This document shows positions 8,254 through 16,703 of a stretch of 64,000 bases of DNA, one piece after another (position 1 is the stretch's first letter; the number at the start of each line of letters is the position of its first letter). The notes under the pieces are model-generated. The model ran no database searches and was not told the DNA's origin. It saw only the letters and a list, made by a program, of their open reading frames with translations. The position numbers were made by a program, and so were the translations under genes. The stretch comes from Neobacillus niacini. GTDB lineage: Bacteria; Bacillota; Bacilli; Bacillales; Cytobacillaceae. The stretch spans positions 124,001 to 188,000 of the forward strand of contig NZ_JAMBOX010000006.1 of NCBI RefSeq assembly GCF_023715785.1, read 5' to 3'.

Positions 8254-8691
8254 ATGTATTTTGTAGACCGGGAAAAAATTGAAACTACATTAGTGTATTT
8301 GGAAACGCAAACTAAGCTTTTCTCGGAGGTCAAGGAATGGTCCACACCGCTAGAAACAGCCGCTTTGGAGCGGGTGGCGCAGATGATGCTGGAGTCCGTA
8401 TTGGATGTTGGCAATTCCATGATTGACGGATTTATCATGCGTGACCCGGGAAGCTATGAAGATATCATTGACATTTTAATGGATGAAAAAGTTATCAGTG
8501 GAGAAACTGGCAGCAGCTTGAAAACCTTGATTGGGTTTCGCAAAATGCTTGTTCAATTTTATACAGAAATAGATCATTCGGAACTAATCCGACAATTTTC
8601 TAAGAATTTGCCGGCCTTGGGTCTTTTTGCGGCAAATGTCCGTGATTATTTGACAAATGAACTAGGACCGGTATCCGCTTTTAAAAACTAA
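8254..8691 (+). CDS. yutE: YutE-like DUF86/HepT-family protein, 145 aa
   Basis: All-helical HEPN-type protein of the DUF86 (HepT) family. Family signature AALERVAQMMLESVLDVGNSMI is present. The HEPN ribonuclease motif R-X4-H, normally RxxLVH, reads RKMLVQ here (Arg96, Gln101), so the catalytic His is missing. No adjacent nucleotidyltransferase antitoxin gene is present, which argues against an active toxin-antitoxin pair. The ATG at 8254 is chosen because MYFVDR is the usual start of YutE; codons upstream (ATGATGATGAAG) lack a ribosome site. Confidence 0.75.
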   Translation: MYFVDREKIETTLVYLETQTKLFSEVKEWSTPLETAALERVAQMMLESVLDVGNSMIDGFIMRDPGSYEDIIDILMDEKVISGETGSSLKTLIGFRKMLVQFYTEIDHSELIRQFSKNLPALGLFAANVRDYLTNELGPVSAFKN

Positions 8692-8712
8692 GACCGCCGA
8701 ACGGTCTTTTTC
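8690..8712 (+). terminator. terminator after yutE
   Basis: AAGACCG / CGGTCTT stem with a five-base loop and T run. Confidence 0.8.
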
Positions 8713-8748
8713 TTTTATGGGAGAAGCTAATTTCAGAGGTGATTTTAT

Positions 8749-9513
8749 TTGAAAAAATATAATGGCTATTTAATTGATTTGGACGGGACGATGTATCGAG
8801 GCACAGAGCGGATTGAGGCTGCTTCCGATTTTGTCAAAAAGTTAAAAGAAAAAGGGATTCCTTACTTGTTTGTGACCAACAATTCATCCCGGACGCCGGC
8901 CCAGGTTGCCAAAAAACTGCTCGACTTTGACATTCCGGCTTCCGAGGAGCTTGTGTTTACGACAAGCCAGGCAGCAGCAAATTACATATATGAGTTAAAC
9001 CCAGGTGGTACAGTCTATGTGATTGGGGAAGAGGGAATTAGAACGTCGCTCGAGGAAAAAGGGTTCCAGTTCGCCGGGGAAGATGCCGATTTTGTTGTTG
9101 TCGGAATAGACCGGGAAATCAGTTATGAAAAATTGGCCGTGGCCTGCCTTGCCGTCCGCAATGGGGCGACATTTATCTCGACTAACGGTGACATTGCGAT
9201 TCCGACAGAGCGTGGGCTCCTTCCGGGAAATGGATCATTGACGTCTGTCATTGCCGTTTCCACACAAACTAAGCCTATCTTTATCGGAAAGCCTGAATCC
9301 ATCATTATGGAACAGGCGTTAAAGGTGTTGGGAACAGCCAAAGAAGATACATTGATGGTTGGCGATTATTACGATACCGACATTCTTGCGGGCATGAATG
9401 CCGGAATGGATACTTTATTGGTTCATACCGGAGTCACAACGAAAGAATTGTTGAAGGGTTACGAGCAACAGCCAACTTATACAGTTGACACTTTGGACCA
9501 TTGGGAACCATAA
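8749..9513 (+). CDS. yutF: YutF HAD-type phosphatase (NagD-like), 254 aa
   Basis: HAD superfamily IIA hydrolase. Motif I is DLDGTMYRG (Asp10, Asp12), motif II sits in VTNNSS, motif III in GKPE, and motif IV is VGDYYDTDI. These mark a NagD-type sugar or nucleotide phosphatase. The start is TTG at 8749 after CAGAGGTGA. Length agrees with B. subtilis YutF (256 aa). Substrate cannot be deduced; relatives hydrolyse p-nitrophenyl phosphate and various phospho-sugars. It is a single gene between two terminators. Confidence 0.88.
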   Translation: MKKYNGYLIDLDGTMYRGTERIEAASDFVKKLKEKGIPYLFVTNNSSRTPAQVAKKLLDFDIPASEELVFTTSQAAANYIYELNPGGTVYVIGEEGIRTSLEEKGFQFAGEDADFVVVGIDREISYEKLAVACLAVRNGATFISTNGDIAIPTERGLLPGNGSLTSVIAVSTQTKPIFIGKPESIIMEQALKVLGTAKEDTLMVGDYYDTDILAGMNAGMDTLLVHTGVTTKELLKGYEQQPTYTVDTLDHWEP

Positions 9514-9541
9514 AAAGGATGGCACATCGCCATCCTTTTTA
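9512..9541. terminator. bidirectional terminator, yutF/yutG
   Basis: AAAAGGATGGC / GCCATCCTTTT nearly perfect stem between convergent genes. Confidence 0.85.
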
Positions 9542-9546
9542 ATAAC

Positions 9547-10047
9547 TTATTCAACATTCGCTGCACGGTGCGCTAATCTGCTCGATGCCGCAGCAGCAAT
9601 CGCGCCGACAATGTCATCTAAAAACGTATGGCACTCGCCGGTAGATTTATCATTTAAATGAGCCAATATTCCAGGTTTTTGTTTATCGATGTAGCCGTAG
9701 TTCGTGAAACCGATTGAACCGTACACATTCACAATGGAGAATGCGAGGATTTCATCGACTCCATAAAGGCTTTCGTCGGTGGCAATGATCGATTGAAGCG
9801 GCTCCTCAAGCATGCCCTTCTCTGCAAGAATGTCTAACTGGATGCCCGTGATAATCGCATTTTGCACCTCGCGTTTTGAAAGTACTTTTTCCACGTTTTC
9901 GATGCAATCTTCCATTTTTAAATTTTCGTGGTATTTTTCCTGCAAATAGAAAACTAAATCGGCGATGTCCTGTACTTCAACGCCCCTTTCTTTCAACCAT
10001 TTGCGTGCTTTATCCTCTACGTGATTAATCTTTTTGTCAGCTGCCAT
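9547..10047 (-). CDS. yutG: YutG, phosphatidylglycerophosphatase A-like protein, 166 aa
   Basis: Member of the YutG/PgpA group (LtrC-like). It is expected to act on phosphatidylglycerol phosphate or a related lipid phosphate at the membrane, from family knowledge. Visible blocks are KARKWLKERGVEVQDIADLV, ILAFSIVNVYGSIGFTNYGYIDK and the end HTFLDDIVGAIAAAASSRLAHR, which carries the conserved DD. The ATG at 10047 has AAAGGTGAT about eight bases upstream; a GTG at 10059 lies inside it. Length fits B. subtilis YutG (165 aa). Confidence 0.82.
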   Translation of the reverse strand: MAADKKINHVEDKARKWLKERGVEVQDIADLVFYLQEKYHENLKMEDCIENVEKVLSKREVQNAIITGIQLDILAEKGMLEEPLQSIIATDESLYGVDEILAFSIVNVYGSIGFTNYGYIDKQKPGILAHLNDKSTGECHTFLDDIVGAIAAAASSRLAHRAANVE

Positions 10048-10227
10048 TCCTCGGATCACCTTTTTCTGTGAATTTTTCTATATATATACTCCATTAGCTT
10101 ATGATATGCAAATTTCTTTAAGACAATCAAATAAAATGTCTTACTTTTTATAAAGCAGAAGACAACAAGTTTTTAGGCATCGATACATATAAATGTCTTA
10201 GAAGAGGGTAGGAAATGGGGTGAAAAG

Positions 10228-11235
10228 ATGCTGCAGAAACTGCTTGAGACTCACTATGGGGTCAAGGCCGAGGAACAGCTAAAAATTGACCAGTTTGATG
10301 CGCTGAGAGGCAATGGCTGGCTTTACCTAATTGCGGCAATCCGCAATCGTGAAGAAGCCGATATTCAAGAATTGGGCAGCATTGCCGAGCATTTAAGGAA
10401 ATTCGGAGACAAGAGTGTCCCGATGTTTTTGCCGACGAAGGATGGTTCATACATCGCCACCTGGGAGCAAAATAAATATTGTGTTCTTGCCAATCGGCAG
10501 CTGGAACAGCAACAGCGAAAAACAAAGATCGGCAGAAAACTGGCAAAGTTTCATGAGCGCGGCAGAAGAGTGCCATTTCAAATTCAGCGGTCAAGCCGGA
10601 TCGGCCAATGGAAGGGAATCTGGGAAAAGCGGCTGGAGCAAATGGAGCGGGAGTGGAACCGTCTTCTGTTTCAAACGCCGGAGGATGAGTTTGAAAAAAT
10701 GTTTGTCGATTCATTTCCTTATTACATGGGGTTGACAGAGAATGCGATTCAATACTTGGTCGATACGGAAATCGATGATTCGCCGCTAGAGACTGACAGC
10801 GGGACCGTTTGCCACGAACGGTTTACGGAGGTGACTTGGGGCAGCCGCTATTTCAAAAATCCATTTGACTGGGTTTTCGACCACCGGAGCCGTGATTTGG
10901 CCGAATGGACGAGGGAACGGTATTTTCGCAATAACCAGACCTATGATGTTGAGGTGAAGCAATTTTTCGCTGAGTATCAAAGCGTTGTTCCGTTATCTCC
11001 TTTTTCCTGGCGGCTATTGTATGCCCGCCTGGTTTTCCCGCTCCATTATTTCGAATGTGTGGAAAATTACTACATTACCCGCTCCGAACAGGAAAAAAAG
11101 CTGATGGAGGAGCAACTGGCGAAAATATTGCGCCAATCACCAGAGTATGAACGTTTTCTAGCTGGCTTCTTTCAAATTTCTGGAGCGCCGATTAACCGGG
11201 TAAACCTTCCTCAGCTTGAATGGCTGTTTATTTAA
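10228..11235 (+). CDS. yutH: YutH spore coat-associated protein (CotS-like kinase fold), 335 aa
   Basis: YutH is a spore coat-associated protein related to CotS and bacterial aminoglycoside kinase-like folds. The N-terminal lobe contains a glycine/lysine-poor beta region (GNGWLYLIAAI) and a helical linker with many Arg/Glu/Gln. A catalytic-loop-like stretch VCHERFTEVTWG and SRYFKNPFDWVFDHRSRDLAEW (D of DHRSRD) can be seen near residue 210-230. A true kinase HxDxxxxN is not preserved, so catalysis is doubtful. Length matches B. subtilis YutH (339 aa). Probably made late in sporulation (inference). Confidence 0.8.
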   Translation: MLQKLLETHYGVKAEEQLKIDQFDALRGNGWLYLIAAIRNREEADIQELGSIAEHLRKFGDKSVPMFLPTKDGSYIATWEQNKYCVLANRQLEQQQRKTKIGRKLAKFHERGRRVPFQIQRSSRIGQWKGIWEKRLEQMEREWNRLLFQTPEDEFEKMFVDSFPYYMGLTENAIQYLVDTEIDDSPLETDSGTVCHERFTEVTWGSRYFKNPFDWVFDHRSRDLAEWTRERYFRNNQTYDVEVKQFFAEYQSVVPLSPFSWRLLYARLVFPLHYFECVENYYITRSEQEKKLMEEQLAKILRQSPEYERFLAGFFQISGAPINRVNLPQLEWLFI

Positions 11236-11286
11236 TTTATGTTAAACTAAAAAGCGAGGAAACAGGTTGAGGAAAGGGATGCGGTA

Positions 11287-12276
11287 ATGAAACCATATGT
11301 TTTTATAACAAGGAAACTACCAGAGGAAGCCATTAAACCATTATTTGAAAAATTCGAAGTGCATATGTGGGAACACGAAGCCATTTCTGTTCCCCGTGAT
11401 GTGCTGCTGGAGGAAGCCGCCAAGGCGGATGCGCTGTTTACGATGTTGACTGAGGCTATTGATGAGGAACTTTTAACGGCAGGGAAAAACTTGAAGGTCA
11501 TCGCCAACATGGCGGTTGGTTATGACAATGTCGATGTGGCCGCGGCTACTAGGAAGGGAATTGCAATTTGCAATACGCCCGAAGTATTGACGGATGCGAC
11601 GGCCGATCTGACTTTTGGCTTGCTGATGACTGCGGCCCGGCGGATTGTGGAGGCGGCGGAGCTGGTTAAACAGGGAAACTGGCAAAACTGGAGCCCATTA
11701 TTCCTGGCTGGCAAGGATGTCCATCATAAAACAATTGGGATAGTGGGAATGGGGAAAATTGGCGAAACGGTAGCGAAACGGGCTACTGGCTTTGACATGA
11801 ACATTCTTTACTACAACCGAACGAGAAAGCCCGAGGCGGAAGAGAAGTTGGGAGCGGTGTATGTTTCATTTGATAAACTCCTTGCTGAGTCCGATTATGT
11901 TGTCTGCTTGACTCCTTTAACTCCGGAGACTAGAGGCATGTTTTCCCGTGAGGCTTTTCAAAAAATGAAATCGTCAGCAATTTTCGTTAATGCAGCAAGG
12001 GGAGCAGTTGTTGACGAAACGGCATTATATGAGGCATTAGTTGCGGGGGAGATCGCCGGTGCCGGCCTGGATGTGTTTGAAAGAGAGCCGATTGGGGCGG
12101 ATCATCCGCTTCTTACGCTTCCGAATGTCGTTGCCTTGCCACATATCGGCAGCGCCACCCTCGATGCCAGAACAGACATGATGCAGCTGTGTGTCGAGAA
12201 CATTGAAGCGATTTTGGAGGGAAGGTCACCGAAAACGCTTGTGAATAGAGAATGGTTGACGAGGGTGGGGTCATGA
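11287..12276 (+). CDS. D-2-hydroxyacid dehydrogenase (glyoxylate/hydroxypyruvate reductase type), 329 aa
   Basis: NAD(P)-dependent D-isomer 2-hydroxyacid dehydrogenase. The nucleotide site is GIVGMGKIGETVAKR. Catalytic residues are recognisable: Arg in NAARGAVVDE, Glu in DVFEREP and His in LPHIGSAT. N-terminal catalytic half carries NMAVGYDNVDV. This group includes glyoxylate reductase, hydroxypyruvate reductase and 2-ketogluconate reductase; which of these it is cannot be settled. AGGAAAGGGATGCGGTA precedes the ATG. It is inserted here relative to the B. subtilis gene order between yutH and yutI. Confidence 0.85.
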   Translation: MKPYVFITRKLPEEAIKPLFEKFEVHMWEHEAISVPRDVLLEEAAKADALFTMLTEAIDEELLTAGKNLKVIANMAVGYDNVDVAAATRKGIAICNTPEVLTDATADLTFGLLMTAARRIVEAAELVKQGNWQNWSPLFLAGKDVHHKTIGIVGMGKIGETVAKRATGFDMNILYYNRTRKPEAEEKLGAVYVSFDKLLAESDYVVCLTPLTPETRGMFSREAFQKMKSSAIFVNAARGAVVDETALYEALVAGEIAGAGLDVFEREPIGADHPLLTLPNVVALPHIGSATLDARTDMMQLCVENIEAILEGRSPKTLVNREWLTRVGS

Positions 12277-12288
12277 ATCGAGCCTGCG

Positions 12289-12372
12289 CAACTATTGAGC
12301 AAGGCTGTGCGACAATTGAGCAAGGCTGAAGGACAATTGGCGATATTTAAACGACAATTATGCTCAACCCCA
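12289..12372. repeat. 21-bp tandem array, 4 units
   Basis: Units begin at 12289, 12310, 12331 and 12352, exactly 21 bp apart. The shared core is CGACAATTG, with AGCAAGGCTG in the first two units; the first unit reads CAACTATTG and the later units decay after the core. It lies directly downstream of the hydroxyacid dehydrogenase stop and before the terminator. Confidence 0.85.
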
Positions 12373-12378
12373 ACAAAA

Positions 12379-12412
12379 AAGCGATTGCTTCTTCATCCAG
12401 CAATCGCTTTTC
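12379..12412. terminator. bidirectional terminator
   Basis: GCGATTGCT / AGCAATCGC stem flanked by A-run and T-run, between convergent genes. Confidence 0.8.
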
Positions 12413-12423
12413 CTATGATGTTA

Positions 12424-12660
12424 TTAAAAAACCTGCTCTACTTCAACAACGCCAGGAACTTCTTCCAACAGTGCGCGTTCGATACCTGCTTTTAGTGTGA
12501 TGGTCGAGCTTGGGCAAGAACCGCAAGCACCCAGCAAACGAAGTTTTACAATACCGTCCTCCACATCGACTAATTCGCAATCTCCGCCATCGCGAAGAAG
12601 AAACGGACGTAATTTATCTAATACTTCCTGTACTTGTTCAAACATTACTTGTTCTGACAT
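12424..12660 (-). CDS. yutI: NifU-like Fe-S scaffold/carrier YutI, 78 aa
   Basis: Single NifU C-terminal domain. It carries an Fe-S cluster on the CGSCPSST motif (Cys46, Cys49), as in Nfu-type carriers that deliver 4Fe-4S clusters. [20 protein letters not shown] is the typical start of the domain. It is shorter than B. subtilis YutI (about 111 aa), lacking an N-terminal extension. AAAGGAGTCGATCATA precedes the ATG. Its position near the ErpA-like gene at 13.2 kb agrees with a role in cluster delivery, for example to lipoyl synthase (inference). Confidence 0.9.
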   Translation of the reverse strand: MSEQVMFEQVQEVLDKLRPFLLRDGGDCELVDVEDGIVKLRLLGACGSCPSSTITLKAGIERALLEEVPGVVEVEQVF

Positions 12661-12808
12661 TATGATCGACTCCTTTCCTACTTACATTATACTGAGGTCA
12701 ATAGTAAAAATCCATTATCAGAATTTGGGGAAACGCACAAAAAGCATTTTCATCGTTTTTATCATTTGGATAGTATAAAATAAAAGAAAACAGTAAGGAA
12801 GGGTAGCT

Positions 12809-13135
12809 ATGGAATTTACCAAAGTGGAAATTGTCCTTTACGGTGCCGAGCAATTATGCCCGAGCTGCGTGAATTTGCCTTCATCCAAAGAAACCTTTGA
12901 GTGGCTGGAAGCGGCCATCGCCAGAAAGTTTCCCGATCAGCCGTTTAAAATGACCTATGTTGATATTTTCCTGCCCCCGGAAGAGACCGAGAAATCCAAG
13001 TTTGCCAGACGTGTGATCGAGGAAGATATGTTTTATCCGGTCGTCGTCATTAAGGATAAGGTGGTAGGCGAAGGAAACCCGCGGCTAAAAACAATTTATG
13101 CCGAGCTTGAGAAATATGGATATAAAGGAGCCTAA
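12809..13135 (+). CDS. yuzD: YuzD family protein, 108 aa
   Basis: Small protein with a thioredoxin-like fold (DUF1462). It begins VEIVLYGAEQLCPSCVNLPSS, with a CPSC pair at the position of a thioredoxin CxxC, followed by KETFEWLEAAIARKFP and a cis-Pro-like region MFYPVVVIKDKVVGEG. A role in thiol redox or Fe-S handling is suggested by the fold and the neighbouring Fe-S genes but is not proven. GGAAGGGTAGCT precedes the ATG. Confidence 0.85.
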   Translation: MEFTKVEIVLYGAEQLCPSCVNLPSSKETFEWLEAAIARKFPDQPFKMTYVDIFLPPEETEKSKFARRVIEEDMFYPVVVIKDKVVGEGNPRLKTIYAELEKYGYKGA

Positions 13136-13177
13136 AAAATAGACTGACCCTTTAAATCGGGCTCAGTCTATTTTTTG
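13134..13177. terminator. bidirectional terminator, yuzD/erpA
   Basis: AAATAGACTGA ... TCAGTCTATTT stem between convergent genes, with A/T runs on each side. Confidence 0.8.
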
Positions 13178-13178
13178 C

Positions 13179-13544
13179 TTAACATTCCTCAGGAGTACCT
13201 GTCGCTGTTGCGGTTCTGAAAGAAGATCCGCAGCCGCAAGATGCAATCGCATTCGGATTATCAATCGTAAATCCGCCGCCCATCATCGATTGCTTATAAT
13301 CAATTTTAGTGCCGTTTAAAATTGGTGCACTTTCTTTATCGACAAGAACTTTAATGCCAAACTGCTCGAACTGGTGGTCATCCTCGCCCGCTTCATGGTC
13401 GAAGCCCATTCCATATGACAGGCCGCTACAGCCGCCGCCCTTTACGCTGACGCGTAAGAACGCACCTTCTTCTTCATTGTGCTTCATCATATCTTTAATT
13501 TGCAACGAGGCCGCTTCTGTTAAAATGACGAAATCCTGACTCAT
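13179..13544 (-). CDS. erpA: A-type Fe-S carrier (ErpA/SufA-like, YutM), 121 aa
   Basis: HesB/IscA-family Fe-S carrier. Three cluster-ligand cysteines are present: Cys39 in GGGCSGLSYG and Cys103/Cys105 in SCGCGSSF. The N-terminal helix reads ILTEAASLQIKDMM. It accepts clusters from the SUF machinery and hands them to target enzymes (family knowledge). GAAGGAGGGGATTTCTC gives a strong ribosome site. Matches B. subtilis YutM in length and location. Confidence 0.92.
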   Translation of the reverse strand: MSQDFVILTEAASLQIKDMMKHNEEEGAFLRVSVKGGGCSGLSYGMGFDHEAGEDDHQFEQFGIKVLVDKESAPILNGTKIDYKQSMMGGGFTIDNPNAIASCGCGSSFRTATATGTPEEC

Positions 13545-13654
13545 GAGAAATCCCCTCCTTCAAAAATTTGAGGCTTTTATCATTAGTATAAACTCATGTT
13601 AGAAACTACTCAACCTATTCGACTTCTATGAATAGGGTATGCCATATAGTTGAA

Positions 13655-13680
13655 AAAGGGAGCGGCAAACGCTCCCTTTA
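13655..13680 (-). terminator. terminator after yuzB
   Basis: GGGAGCG / CGCTCCC stem with T-run on the minus strand, just beyond the yuzB stop. Confidence 0.75.
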
Positions 13681-13683
13681 AAT

Positions 13684-13923
13684 TTAGAACATTGGATTCT
13701 CTTCCAAATACTGATAAATATTTTCGACCAGTTCATCTGCTGTTTTTCCGGTGACAACCTCACCGTTGACTAGAGCATAAAGAGTGGTTGCGCATTTACC
13801 GCAATAGCCGAGACATCCATATTCAATAATATCCAAATTAGGATCTTTTTCTAATTTTTCAAGTGCTGCTTGTCCGCCATTGGCAAGATTGCTGACACAA
13901 AATTCTATGATCGGCTGAATCAT
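13684..13923 (-). CDS. yuzB: YuzB family protein (DUF1450), 79 aa
   Basis: Small DUF1450 protein with thioredoxin-like ferredoxin character. The pattern is [23 protein letters not shown] followed by [21 protein letters not shown], giving a Cys-X4... GCLGYCGKC cluster of cysteines that could bind an Fe-S centre or metal. The ATG at 13923 has GGAGAGGTGA upstream; a GTG nine bases earlier is within that site. It lies among Fe-S and flavin genes as in B. subtilis. Confidence 0.85.
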   Translation of the reverse strand: MIQPIIEFCVSNLANGGQAALEKLEKDPNLDIIEYGCLGYCGKCATTLYALVNGEVVTGKTADELVENIYQYLEENPMF

Positions 13924-14157
13924 TGCTCTCACCTCTCCACTATTTACTTATCCTACTCCTTTTGAATAGCTTCGTCAAATACCATGTTTATGGCAGTTCT
14001 GTCAAGGGCACGGATATATATGTTGTTATTTTGCCATATTTTCGATATACTCTAATTTGTGTGAAAAAACTGGACAACTATAGATGTATCAACAATATTT
14101 TCAAACTTTAAACAAGCATACATACCAAGAATAGTTTTTTCAAAGGGGATAATTAGC

Positions 14158-15225
14158 ATGAAAAATCTAGTGATTCTCGGCGGTGGATATGGCGGGATGA
14201 AGATAATGAGCGAACTTCTGCCCAATGACTTGCCTGAGGACGTAACGATTACACTTGTGGACCGGGTTCCCTATCATTGTTTGAAAACGGAGTTTTATGC
14301 ACTTGCCGCAGGGACGATTTCTGACATTGAAGTCAGGGTCGCGTTCCCTGAGCATCCACGGGTACGGTTTCAGTATGGGGAAATAATAGGGGTTGACACA
14401 GATGCAAAAAAGGTACTGCTAAAAGATAAAGAACCGATTGTTTATGATGACCTTGTTATCGGCTTGGGCTGTGAGGATAAATACCATGGAGTGCCCGGTG
14501 CCCACCAATTTACTTACAGCATTCAGAGTATCGCAAATTCCCGAGCCACCTATTCCGCATTGAATAATCTTCCGCCGGGATCCGTAGTCGGCATTGTTGG
14601 GGCTGGCCTCAGCGGTGTGGAACTAGCCAGTGAATTAAGCGAAAGCCGGGAGGATCTGAAGGTAAAATTATTTGATCGCGGCAAGCATATCCTTTCCGCT
14701 TTCCCGGACCGCTTAAGCAAGTATGTGGAAGAATGGTTTAACAGTCATAATGTCGAAGTCATCAATAATGCCAATATCACCAGGGTGGAAGAAAATACTC
14801 TATATAATCATGACCAACCGATTTATTGTGATGTAATTGTCTGGACTGCAGGGATTCAAGCGAATAAGCTTGTCCGCGAGATGGAAGGGGAGAAGGATCA
14901 TTCGGGCAGGCTGCTGCTAACACCGCATCACCACTTGCCGCATGATGAAAATATCTTTGTCGTCGGTGACTGCGCGAGCCTGCCGCATGCCCCAAGCGCG
15001 CAACTGGCAGAAGGGCAAGCGGTTCAAATTGTCGAGGTGCTGAAGAAACGGTGGGCCGGCGAAAAACTGCCGGAAGCCTTCCCGCAGATCAAGTTAAAAG
15101 GCGTGCTCGGTTCACTTGGGAAAAAGCATGGATTTGCTATGGTGGCAGATTTGCCGGTTACAGGTCGAGTCGCTCGTCTCATCAAATCCGGTGTGCTGTG
15201 GATGTATAAGTTTCATAATGGTTAA
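14158..15225 (+). CDS. yutJ: YutJ, NADH dehydrogenase-like flavoprotein, 355 aa
   Basis: Type-II NADH dehydrogenase-like FAD protein. The FAD site is VILGGGYGGMKIM at the N-terminus, the NAD site is VGIVGAGLSGVELASEL, and the second FAD motif is NIFVVGDCASLPH. These place it with Ndh/YutJ single-subunit oxidoreductases associated with the inner face of the membrane. Its physiological acceptor is unknown. GGGGATAATTAGC precedes the ATG. Upstream 230 bp hold the promoter region; no operator is recognised. Confidence 0.85.
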   Translation: MKNLVILGGGYGGMKIMSELLPNDLPEDVTITLVDRVPYHCLKTEFYALAAGTISDIEVRVAFPEHPRVRFQYGEIIGVDTDAKKVLLKDKEPIVYDDLVIGLGCEDKYHGVPGAHQFTYSIQSIANSRATYSALNNLPPGSVVGIVGAGLSGVELASELSESREDLKVKLFDRGKHILSAFPDRLSKYVEEWFNSHNVEVINNANITRVEENTLYNHDQPIYCDVIVWTAGIQANKLVREMEGEKDHSGRLLLTPHHHLPHDENIFVVGDCASLPHAPSAQLAEGQAVQIVEVLKKRWAGEKLPEAFPQIKLKGVLGSLGKKHGFAMVADLPVTGRVARLIKSGVLWMYKFHNG

Positions 15226-15229
15226 TAAC

Positions 15230-15274
15230 ACAAATAAAGAGGCGTCCTGCTTTGAGTGACGCCTTTATTTTACC
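15230..15274. terminator. bidirectional terminator, yutJ/yumC
   Basis: AATAAAGAGGCGTC ... GACGCCTTTATT stem between convergent genes. Confidence 0.85.
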
Positions 15275-15281
15275 TATTAAA

Positions 15282-16277
15282 TTACTTGTCAAACATAGAT
15301 GAACTATGTAAAGGTTGGATTTTTGCTTTTGGATCCATGAACGCTTTTGCATTGTTAACAGCAGTTGGCGCTTCACCGAAACCGCAGGCGATTAGTTTCA
15401 CTTTGCCTTCATAGGTACAAATGTCACCGGCAGCATAAATTCCCGGTATATTCGTTTCCATTTTGGAGTTAACCTTAATCGAGTTCTTTTCGATTTCCAG
15501 TCCCCATTCTTTAATTGGTCCAAGGGACGAAACGAAACCATAGTTACAAATGACGGCATCAACGTCGATTGTTACTTTTTCTTCCCCATTTACGGAAGCA
15601 ATGACAACTTGCTTAATTCCGTTTTCATCGCCAATCAATTCAGCTGGAACATACGGTGTTTTCACATTCACCTTGGAATTAAACAGATTTTCAACACTAT
15701 GTTCATGGGCACGGAATTTGTCACGGCGGTGAACAATGGAAACCTGCTCGGCAATTGGCTCAAGCATTAATGCCCAGTCAACGGCAGAATCTCCCCCGCC
15801 GAATACAACTACTTTTTGACCGGCAAATTGATTGAGATCATCAATGAAGTAGTATAAATTTTTTCTTTCGTATTGGACAGCGCTTTCAAGTTCTAAACGG
15901 CGAGGCTGGAATGCACCGTTCCCGGCTGTAATAATAACAGTTTTTGTAAAATGAACTTCTTTATTGGTGGTAAGCTTAAATGTGCCATCTTCCTGCTTTT
16001 CCACTTTTTCAACAGATTGCTCCAAAGCAACGGTCGGTTCGAATTTTGCCATTTGTTCTTTTAAATTATTGATTAATTCCTGTGCACGGACTTTTGGAAA
16101 CCCGGCTACATCATAAATATATTTTTCCGGATAAAGTGCTGATAATTGGCCGCCCAACTGAGGCAAGCTTTCAATTATTTTTACTGACGCTTGTCTCATT
16201 CCTCCATAAAAGGCGGTAAATAAACCGACGGGACCTCCGCCGATGATGGTAATGTCATAAACTTTTGGCTCTTGCAC
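15282..16277 (-). CDS. yumC: ferredoxin-NADP+ reductase (thioredoxin reductase-like), 331 aa
   Basis: Homodimeric FNR of the thioredoxin reductase-like type, which passes electrons from NADPH to ferredoxin or flavodoxin. Almost identical in pattern to B. subtilis Yum[20 protein letters not shown] (FAD), [19 protein letters not shown] (NADPH) and [14 protein letters not shown]. No CxxC redox pair is present, as expected for this subfamily. I use GTG at 16277 (start MQEPKVYD), which gives the family length; a TTG 15 bp upstream is less likely. Essential in B. subtilis, where it also serves YkuN flavodoxins. Confidence 0.92.
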   Translation of the reverse strand: MQEPKVYDITIIGGGPVGLFTAFYGGMRQASVKIIESLPQLGGQLSALYPEKYIYDVAGFPKVRAQELINNLKEQMAKFEPTVALEQSVEKVEKQEDGTFKLTTNKEVHFTKTVIITAGNGAFQPRRLELESAVQYERKNLYYFIDDLNQFAGQKVVVFGGGDSAVDWALMLEPIAEQVSIVHRRDKFRAHEHSVENLFNSKVNVKTPYVPAELIGDENGIKQVVIASVNGEEKVTIDVDAVICNYGFVSSLGPIKEWGLEIEKNSIKVNSKMETNIPGIYAAGDICTYEGKVKLIACGFGEAPTAVNNAKAFMDPKAKIQPLHSSSMFDK

Positions 16278-16292
16278 ACCGTACCCCCCCAA

Positions 16293-16688
16293 CTTGTAGT
16301 AACAACTCCATTCATTATAATATCACAAAATATGAAAATCCTCACATTTTTCTGGAAAAAACAAGTCCTTCAATGAATAACAAAAATTTTTAGACTTGAA
16401 ATAATTAACATGATATTTTTGGTAACTATATTGGTTAAATTGCTTGATATTCCGGAAGAAGTAGCATAATATGTATTGTGGATATATTGTTAAGTTTTTG
16501 TGACAAAACTAGCACAATTTATGTTTGTTTTTTCACAAAATAACGGCGATGTTGGAAGGCAAATTAACTTTCCAATTAGCTGCTTTATTTTATCTTCGTT
16601 CGTGAATTATATCACATACTTTTTTGTTTCATAAAAAATAATAATCATCAAAGCTGAGGAAGATAAAAGAAATAGAAAAAATAAAAGG
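16293..16688. other. 396-bp AT-rich intergenic region
   Basis: Divergent promoter region between yumC (left) and yumB (right). It is strongly AT-rich. The pieces TTTTTGTGACAAAAC and TTTTTTCACAAAATAAC occur about 30 bp apart, but they do not form the Rex operator spacing. No gene, terminator or clear repeat is seen. Confidence 0.6.
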
Positions 16689-16703
16689 GTGGAAGTGATC
16701 AAG

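Noticed and set aside
8254..8691. HepT-MntA toxin-antitoxin pair
   Set aside because: No nucleotidyltransferase gene is adjacent and the catalytic His is missing.
16490..16550. Rex operator upstream of yumB
   Set aside because: TTGTGACAAAAC and TTCACAAAA are present but about 30 bp apart; the Rex box needs a compact TTGTGAAnnnnTTCACAA.
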